64,000 bases of DNA from Carya illinoinensis (lineage: Eukaryota > Streptophyta > Magnoliopsida > Fagales > Juglandaceae). This document shows, piece after piece, positions 57,082 to 64,000 of the stretch. Within the stretch, counting starts at the first letter, position 1. Each line of letters opens with the position of its first letter. The position numbers and the translations under genes were made by a program. Under the pieces are notes generated by a model, which worked only from the letters and a program-made list of their open reading frames with translations, made no database searches and was not told the origin of the DNA. The stretch is from positions 45,439,520-45,503,519 of the forward strand of contig NC_056762.1 in the NCBI RefSeq assembly GCF_018687715.1, read 5' to 3'.

Positions 57082-59171
57082 TGTGATGACCCGTTTTGAG
57101 TATATTTTCACTGAAATGGTTGTTTTTATTTTAATTAATATATTAGTTATTTATTTTAATTTATTTGCATTTTAAAATTATTTTTTTTAATCTAATTGAT
57201 GTTGTGTTTTATTTCTTTTAGTTGTTTACAGTTTTTAATCTCTTTTCGGCGGTTTAGTTTTGTTTCCCGGAATGAGGATTAGACCTCATCTCTTTTTCCC
57301 TACATCTCTTTTTCCTTTTTCCTTTTCTTTTTCCTTTTTCTCTTTTTTTTTTCCTTCTTTCTTTTTCCTTTCTTTTTCTTTTTTTTTTTCTTTCTTTTCT
57401 TTTTCCCTCTCTCTCTCTCTCTCCCCGCGTCGACCCCCCCGGCCTCTCTCTCTCTTCTCTCTCCCTCACGCCGGAACCTTCAGCCGTTCGAACCGCCGCC
57501 GTCCGGCCACCGTGTGGCTCACCGCCGGCACCGTTCGGTTCCCCTCCCTCCGGCGCACCTTCCCACCAATTTCCACCCCCAACCGGCCGGCCGTTTGGCC
57601 GGAAAAGCCATTTGAAGCCCGCACGGGTTTGGCTCCGATCCGCCGCCGTCGCTCCACCTCCGGCCAGCATTTCTTCACCACTTCATCACCGGTCCCTTGC
57701 CGTCCTAACCCACCTATTTCCGGCCACCAACGACCACCGGAACAGCTCCCACGAGCTAGCTTTCCTTTTTGGGAAATCCGGTCTCTTTCCGGCGATTCTG
57801 CCGCCACCCACGGCCAACCACCACTTCCAATAGCTTCACAACCATCCCTAGACCATTCCCTATCAATCCCAAGCTCTAGTTTGTCCCCGTTCAAAAGTGG
57901 GTTTTTCACAACCCACGGCCACAGTGAATTTTCACTGTGACGTTGCTTTTTCGCCGCCATTTGCAACGCCTCGTGTTTTCTAAAATTGCCATATAGCGCT
58001 GTAAGTATTTTCCAAACCCTATTTTCAGATTTAAATGTATATTGCTCTTTCAATTAATTAATCTGCTGGTTGGTTGATTCCAGACTGAGTCCGAGGAGTT
58101 CGGGGGTCGGATGGATGGAGTACGGAGTTGCCTGTTTAATTGTTTTATGTTGTTGGATTATTTTATTATGCATTGTTATGGCATTGCATGGTGCATGCAC
58201 GTGTGTTCGTGAAATAGTGTGAAAAGCCTGTGTTTGGCGTAAGTGGTCTTACGGGTGCATGTGTATCATGACCCCAAGCCGGGATGGGGTATTATCCCGG
58301 TGGAGCTCCTCTGGTCATTCGGGAGCGGAATAAACTGAGTGATGTCCCCTGGGTCGTCGCTAGACGACGGGAGCGGGGGCTAGGGGTTGCTTGGCTACGA
58401 ACGGGCCGGGCGCGGAACCGGGCATCGCTCTAAGCACCGACTCCGTGGCCCTTCGCTGGTGAGGGCTAGAGGATGCTTGGCTACGAACGCGCGGGGCGCG
58501 GAACTGGGCATCGCTCGTTAGGTGTCACATGCGTGGTGGTACTCTGCGGTGTGGCACTGGAGCCAGGGTGTGCGGATGACCCCTAGGGGAGGTCATGGTG
58601 CATACGGATAACATGGATTCTGGATTGAGTCGGATAAAGGCCAAATGTGACTTTTGGCATGTTTTTCGAAAATGATGTGTTTTTGGGCCAAATGGGTTTT
58701 TTTGGCGTGTGTGGAAAAATCGTGTTTTGTGGGCTTTGTGCATTGGGCATGTTTCATGCATATTGTTTGAGTTTTATGTGTTTTTATCTGGTAGTGTTTG
58801 GGTTTTACTTACCTGCGGTACCATTTTTGGTTCCGTAGCTTTTGGTGCAGAGTTTGAGGACGAAGAGGAGGAGGCTGAGCCCGAGGATGCGGCTCCGCCG
58901 GGTTGCTGATGATATGTTTTATATTTGTTTTAAAACTGTATTTGTGTTTTTGTAATATTTTATTTATGTAAGTTTTAAACAGCTTGTATAACGTTAAGAA
59001 AAATTCTGGTACTTAGTTAATGACTTTCGTTATCCGCTGCGTGCTTCTTCGTGCACATTTGTTGCCTTTGCACACACTTGGCACCCGTCGATAGGATGGT
59101 GACCCGGGTTGTCACCATCCGGACGTCTCGATTTTCTCCGTGTTCGGGCGTGGGGATTTGGGGGCGTCACA
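57082..59171 (+). repeat. LTR C (Tekay-like), complete
   Basis: 2,090 bp, TGTGATGACC to GGGCGTCACA. Very close to LTR B. It carries the same pyrimidine-rich tract, GC-rich block and acidic-coding block (near 58855-58905) as the other two. The next bases (CATAT) do not match those before LTR A (GTGTG), so no target duplication frames the tandem. Confidence 0.93.
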
Positions 59172-60655
59172 CATATAAAGGAGTTTCAAGGCTAAACATT
59201 TTTAATAATAAAAATAATGAGCAGATCCTAATGGTTGGAAACATGAAATAGAGAAATCTAAGAACAGATCACAAACTTGAAATAGAGAGCACCAGGAAGC
59301 ACACCAAAAATTTACATTCCTCATGTAAATTTTATCATAAATCTAAATATATAATTAGAAAATTTTCAATCACAACATAACTACAAAAACCAAGCATGCA
59401 ACATACAAAATCATATCCTAGCTTTAATATCATGCTAGGAAATTAACAAAGCACAAATCATAAGGTTTAAAAACAACTCCAAATGACATCTCTTGATGTT
59501 CTTGGTCTATTCTTCTTCAAATCAACTCCAAGAACTTCAAAAGTTTAAAAACATATTCTTAAAATAACCATCAAGAAATCCTAGCAAATAGCATGCTTGA
59601 ACAAACAAGTCAAAAATCACAAAAACCCCAAAATGTCAACCAACACAATCAGCTTGCACATTTTCTCCAAAACCGAGTACCACATGTTTTGGTCTTTGGT
59701 CAAACCATTAGATATGACTTTTTCATGCAGTACACCATCAATAAAAAAAACATCAGATGCTTTAGATTCAAGTCCTAAGATTGATCTAAGCATTAAACTC
59801 AAGATCACATGGCAAAATTTTCATTGAAACACAAGACAACATGTGAGCCTCAAGTTTGTGTTTCAACCAAACCTCAACATACATAAAAATTCATTCCCTC
59901 AAGATCGTAACCATAAATCTTAAAAATAACTTCTTAACACATATTTAATAACTCATGTGAATATCAAGACTATAGGAGCATGCTTTCGAAACAAAAGATT
60001 GAAGATTACTCAAAACATAAACTATTTTTATACCTCCAATTTTCAACTTTCTCATATGAAGCAAAACTCTTAGTAAAAACTCTCAATATGCACAAAATTA
60101 AATCCAAATTTCATGTCAATATATTAACTCTAAAACATAAAAAGTTTGAACCAAGATTTTATCAAGAACATCATAAAAAAATAAAGAATTGCACACTATC
60201 CAGATTGTCGCCTAGTATAACCCTTCCATGCTTAAAAAGATTTTTCACTTATCAAAAATCCATAAAAAATACAAATAATATGCAAAAGGAAACTAGACTC
60301 AAATTCAAACAATATATATGTAGAGAGATTCATAAGAATCTACTTACAATGGCTTCAAAAAAAATCATGCAAGAAAGTTAAAAAAAACTATATGAAGCTT
60401 CTCCTTGAATTCTCTTCAAGAATGTGTTTCAAAAGTGACAAAAGATTAAGGAAATAGCCATGGATGACACTTATACCACTTGAAGGCTTGAGAGGGTGTG
60501 AGGGTAACTTTTTGGTGACGGGTTGTCAGCCAAAACCATGCCTAAAACCAGTGGCCGTAGCACATGGTTTTGTACCCTACTGCTACAATGTGATGGGGAG
60601 GTGGTGAGGTAGCTTTTTGCCTTCCCATAAACCACTATTTGGGCTGACATAGGTA
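59172..60655. other. unassigned AT-rich sequence
   Basis: No coding region or element recognised. The short open frames (for example 59980-60381, 133 codons, Lys/Asn/His-rich) have the composition of AT-rich non-coding DNA. It is possibly intronic or derived from an old LTR. Confidence 0.4.
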
Positions 60656-60689
60656 TCAACTACAAAAAAAGACAAAATTGGCGGCTTTT

Positions 60690-61310
60690 ATATACGCGAC
60701 GTTTGTTTATGCGCAGGTAGATATATAAATTTACCGACGCTTAATGTTTCTGTAGGTAAATTATTGAAATTCCCGGCCTTTAAAGTTTTACGCCAGTAAT
60801 AATATATAGCTTTAACGACATTTATAACAACGCCGCCAAGATAGCAATTATGCGTCGGGAAATTAGTAGTTTATCGGCATTATATTGTTATGCCGGTAAT
60901 AATATATGTTTTTGGTAGCGTTTAAACAAATGCCAATAATTGATTAATTATACGCTATTATATTAACTGTGTTTGTCAGCATTTTTAATATACTGCCGGT
61001 AATAATATATAGCATCAGTGGCGTTTCACAAAATGCCGACAATTAATAGAGTTTACGGCGATAAAGTATTGAGTTTTTCAACGTTTATATCGTTTGAACA
61101 AATGCCGGCCATCGATTAATTATACGCTGGTAAATAAGTAGTTTTCCAGGGTTTATATTATTACGCAGGTAATAATTATATAGCATTGGCGACATTTACC
61201 AAATGCTGAAATTTGATCAATGAAATGCTGGTAATTGATAAATGCGCCGAAGTATATATTGTGACGCCAGTAATAATATATAGTGTCAATGGTGAAGGCT
61301 ATTATAAATT
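60690..61310. repeat. subterminal repeat array of the CACTA element
   Basis: A degenerate unit, roughly GCCGGTAATAATATATAGC followed by a (T/C)GGCG(T/A)TT-like block, occurs near 60791, 60893, 60992, 61152 and 61265. Further half units (GCCG, CGTTTA, GATTAATTATACGC) lie in both orientations between. Such arrays bind the element's accessory protein (TnpA in En/Spm). Confidence 0.75.
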
Positions 61311-61954
61311 TATTGATAGTAAAATAAATAATAAAAAAAATTTATTTAAATGATACGAAAATACCTACAAAATTTTATTTGAATTTCTAGGATGCCCTAC
61401 CATTAAATGCCATATATCGCATTCCAGTTTTGGAGGGAGGGAGGTTCAATAGAACTAAAGAAGAGAGTTCACGTGTCGAGATCTTAATGTGACGCCGTTT
61501 AATTTCTTTCCCTTAATTTTTAATAAGTAATGTACAATACAGTAATGTAAGTATTGCGCATTCCTTTTAAAAATTGTGCAAGTGTCGTACAATATTCTTT
61601 TTGAAAAAAATAGTCTATTATTAAAAATTTAATCTTTTAATATGGATCTCATATTTATTATTTTTTAAAAACGAATGTGGCATTTGCAAACTTTATGAGA
61701 AAATATGTTAAACATCATACTAAGATTCACAACTTTCAAATAGAGTAGTAAAACTAATGCATCAAGTACTTTTCCTTTTATAATCAGTCCTAATTCCAAC
61801 TTAGCAAAACAGAGCAAACGTTGATATATGGCATAACCATAAATATAGTCTTAATTAAGGAAAGTTGCAAATACCATTAAATAGAGCAAACGTCGATATA
61901 TGACAAATACCATAAATATAGTCTCAATTATAGTCTCACTTATAATCCTGACCC
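61311..61954. other. CACTA internal non-coding region
   Basis: AT-rich sequence between the subterminal array and the last exon of the accessory gene. No separate feature seen. Confidence 0.4.
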
Positions 61955-63954
61955 TCAATCATCGTCCTCATCGTTCTCTTCATTTTCTTCATCTTCCTCT
62001 TGATCTTCTTCCTCTTCAGCATTTTCCTCTTCTTCATCTTTCTCTTCTTCATCTTTCTCTTCTTCTTCATTCTCATTTGATTTTGTCCTGAAGCCTGAAT
62101 ATAAATTCAAATGAGGGTCCAAAAATTCTAAAATAAGGTTGACTGATATCAACTAAACATATGTGGGGTGCTCACCTGTGCATGCACGGATGTGTTTACT
62201 AAGTTTCGCAATGCAGTTAATTCATTCCGTATTTTATTAAACTCTTCATTTGATATACCATTTTCTTGGTTTGAAGTTGGTAGTAAATGTTGACAAGTTT
62301 GCCTTGTAGGGGTTGGCCCAAAGCCCAAACTGTGCACATGTCCAGGCTGTTCTAGGCCCATAACTTTCGAATAAACATCATTTAATTTCCAAGTCATGGT
62401 TCTTCCAGACCCCATTTCTATAGGATTTGTGTCTTGTGTTAAAAGTTCCTCCATCTCAACTTGTAATAGATAATAAAAAATACACAGTATTCTCCATCTT
62501 ATAAATCTATTAAAATTAAAAAGTAATAAATTTGAAAATAAACATACCACTTTCTTTTTTGTGTCATCGTTGTAGTGTGTGCCATCCTTTTTCTTATGGG
62601 TCTTGACAAACAACTGGGCTCGACTTGACAATGCCCCAGTTAATTTTTTCTGCTTTCAATATTTTAAATTAAACACATATATTGAAAACAAAGAACAAAT
62701 ATTCAACAAGAAATAAATACTAATTAAATAAATACCACATCACGGGCATATCTTGCTAAACTTTTCAATTCTCCGCTGTGAACAATCACCTACTTCTTAC
62801 GACACTCATTGTTTTTATTACATTTTGACTACATCATCACAAAGATTATGAGAATTATGAAAATAACTAGTTGGTTGATTTTATAAATCTATAACAAAAA
62901 TGTGCACGTTGTTACCATATATTCTGGATCGAACCAAAGATTGGCCAACTCTGCCAATTGCTCTATGTCCACCATATCTGGACTTGTCCTTGCCACAACT
63001 TGTGCTGCAGAGGTGTCTTTTTCATTAAGTAACTTTTTCTTCAACTCATGCTTATAGTCTTTCCATTTTTTCCCAAAGTAATTTAGTATCCATTTTTTGA
63101 ATATATCCAATTTGTCATCAGGAACTTTAAACTTGCCCTACAGTTAAAATAAATTTACACAAGTGTGTGAGTAGCTTTCTAAAAAAAATTTCAAAATATA
63201 CCTATTAATTAATAATAATGTTTTAATATGATTTTATAAAAAATCATACATTTATAAGACCCCACGCTTCCTCCTTCACGGTTTTAGGCACTAGCCTCCA
63301 ATCTTTGTAAATTAATGGAACCAACTTATTACTTCTCATTATCAGACCACCAAACCTTACCACCTTTGAGTCTTTCTTTTTTATAGGTTGACCAAGAAGA
63401 TTGAGCTCCATTTCAATTTGCTCCCCTTCTAGAAGATGCCAAATGTCAGGAATTGAGTGCAATGGTCTCTTTACTTGATCTCCATTATTATCTGCAAAAA
63501 TGGATTTAGTTACATTGTTAGTATTTTGTAAATCTTCATTCATAGTTAAATAAATAATAAGTAAGAAAAATAAAAACATACCCATGACGATGACAAAGCA
63601 ATCTCCAATGTTGGAACACGAGTTAACATTTTTTGATTCTAAACTAGGTGCTATTGGTATAGATGTGCATGGCTCGATCTCTCTGCTCATCTCTGTATGT
63701 GTTGATAGGTGTCCTCCCATTTGGCTAAATGTAGAAGGTTGGGTCTCTTGATGTGAAGATAATGATGGCTGTGAATGACAATCTATAAAAGGTGATGATT
63801 CCACCATTCTATTAACGGAAAGGGGTGGCTCATTGACAGAGGGTAATGAATGGGCCGCCCTATTAGATTGTGTCTCACTATAGACAGCTTGTAGTCTTGT
63901 AGATTGTTTTTGCAAATGTGGTATGGTAGTCTTTGCCTTCTTTTTTGGACCCAT
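61955..63954 (-). pseudogene. CACTA accessory gene (Transposase_24 family), at least six exons, one premature stop
   Basis: Minus-strand exons joined by GT-AG introns: 63954-63582 (starts MGPKKKAKTTIPHLQKQSTR, Ser/Thr/Pro-rich), 63491-63250 (...RPLHSIPDIWHLLEGE, then VPLIYKDWRLVPKTVKEEAW), 63137-62916 (GKFKVPDDKLDIFKKWILNY, then LAELANLWFDPEYM). Then come a small exon near 62830-62740 with an in-frame TAG (about 62790), one near 62645-62550 (LTGALSSRAQLFVKTHKKKD), and one near 62450-62176 (MTWKLNDVYSKVMG, then GHVHSLGFGPTPTR). A last exon near 62093-61955 is Glu/Asp- or Lys-rich depending on frame. The GFGPTP and LANLWFDPEY blocks are typical, from my knowledge, of the En/Spm second gene, thought to bind subterminal repeats. 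The later exon borders are less certain. Confidence 0.75.
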
Positions 63955-64000
63955 TATACCTATACAAAAAAAAAAAAAAAATTGATATATGCAAATCAAT

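Larger units (their letters stand above)
60657..64000 (-). mobile_element. CACTA (En/Spm) element, 3' end and accessory gene; other end outside the window
   Basis: The outer end reads AACTACAAAAAAAGAC, one base away from a canonical CACTACAAAAA terminus. The 600 bp behind it holds a subterminal repeat array, and inside that lies a multi-exon minus-strand gene of the CACTA second-gene family. The transposase gene and the other terminus would be beyond base 64000. Confidence 0.75.

Noticed and set aside
59980..60381. 133-codon + frame in AT-rich sequence
   Set aside because: Lys/Asn/His/Leu-rich composition follows base composition. No motif, no neighbouring signals.
60690..61310. Regularly spaced repeats that could suggest a CRISPR-like array
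   Set aside because: Units are degenerate, in both orientations and unevenly spaced, in plant nuclear DNA next to a CACTA terminus and gene. They are subterminal transposase sites.

Overview
This window is plant nuclear DNA. It holds one intact-looking host gene, COP9 signalosome subunit 6 (CSN6, minus strand), in a dense landscape of nested transposable elements: LINEs, hAT, Tourist-like MITEs, Ty3/gypsy, a Sirevirus-like Ty1/copia element, tandem Tekay-like chromoviruses and CACTA. Plant-specific element lineages, GT-AG introns, a telo-box in the gene leader and the closeness of the CSN6 protein to plant CSN6 point to a eudicot. The MITE types resemble ones I associate with woody Fagales, but I cannot prove that from the sequence.

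Layout. 1-3690: decayed LINE ORF2. 3705-4330: fragment of a CACTA-associated gene. 6151-8463: complete non-autonomous hAT element with 8-bp target duplication. 9335-21310: CSN6, nine coding exons that join into an uninterrupted 319-codon frame. Its second intron is about 8.2 kb because it took in LINEs and MITEs, all in the + orientation where orientation can be told, so antisense to the gene. 21454-21722: MITE and 30-bp tandem duplication in the CSN6 upstream region. 22080-27110: minus-strand Ty3/gypsy chromovirus remnant, itself interrupted twice. 27123-42330: Tat-type Ty3/gypsy remnant (+) carrying a decayed antisense ORF after its integrase. It was split by a Sirevirus-like copia element (28930-37477) with 1.3-kb LTRs, tRNA-Met primer site and perfect 5-bp target duplication CACAG. 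42331-43592: 3' end of another gypsy. 43601-43945: hAT MITE with 8-bp target duplication. 44334-59171: two Tekay-like chromoviruses in a three-LTR tandem, with a deletion fusing the first pol to the middle LTR. 60657-64000: one end of a CACTA element with subterminal repeats and a decayed multi-exon accessory gene running off the window.

The most interesting observations are three. (1) Both Tekay-like copies have a 96-nt U-rich GT-AG segment between gag and protease. It contains the gag stop codon, and its removal would fuse gag to pol in frame. This looks like a splicing switch between Gag and Gag-Pol. (2) The Sirevirus-like element has an intact 145-codon coiled-coil ORF on its antisense strand, with its own TATA box, between RNase H and the 3' LTR. 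(3) The CSN6 gene stays intact despite an intron swollen by nested insertions.

Apart from CSN6 and the antisense ORF, all coding capacity seen is transposon-derived and broken by stops or frameshifts. Where copies can be compared, most stops fit C-to-T or G-to-A change.
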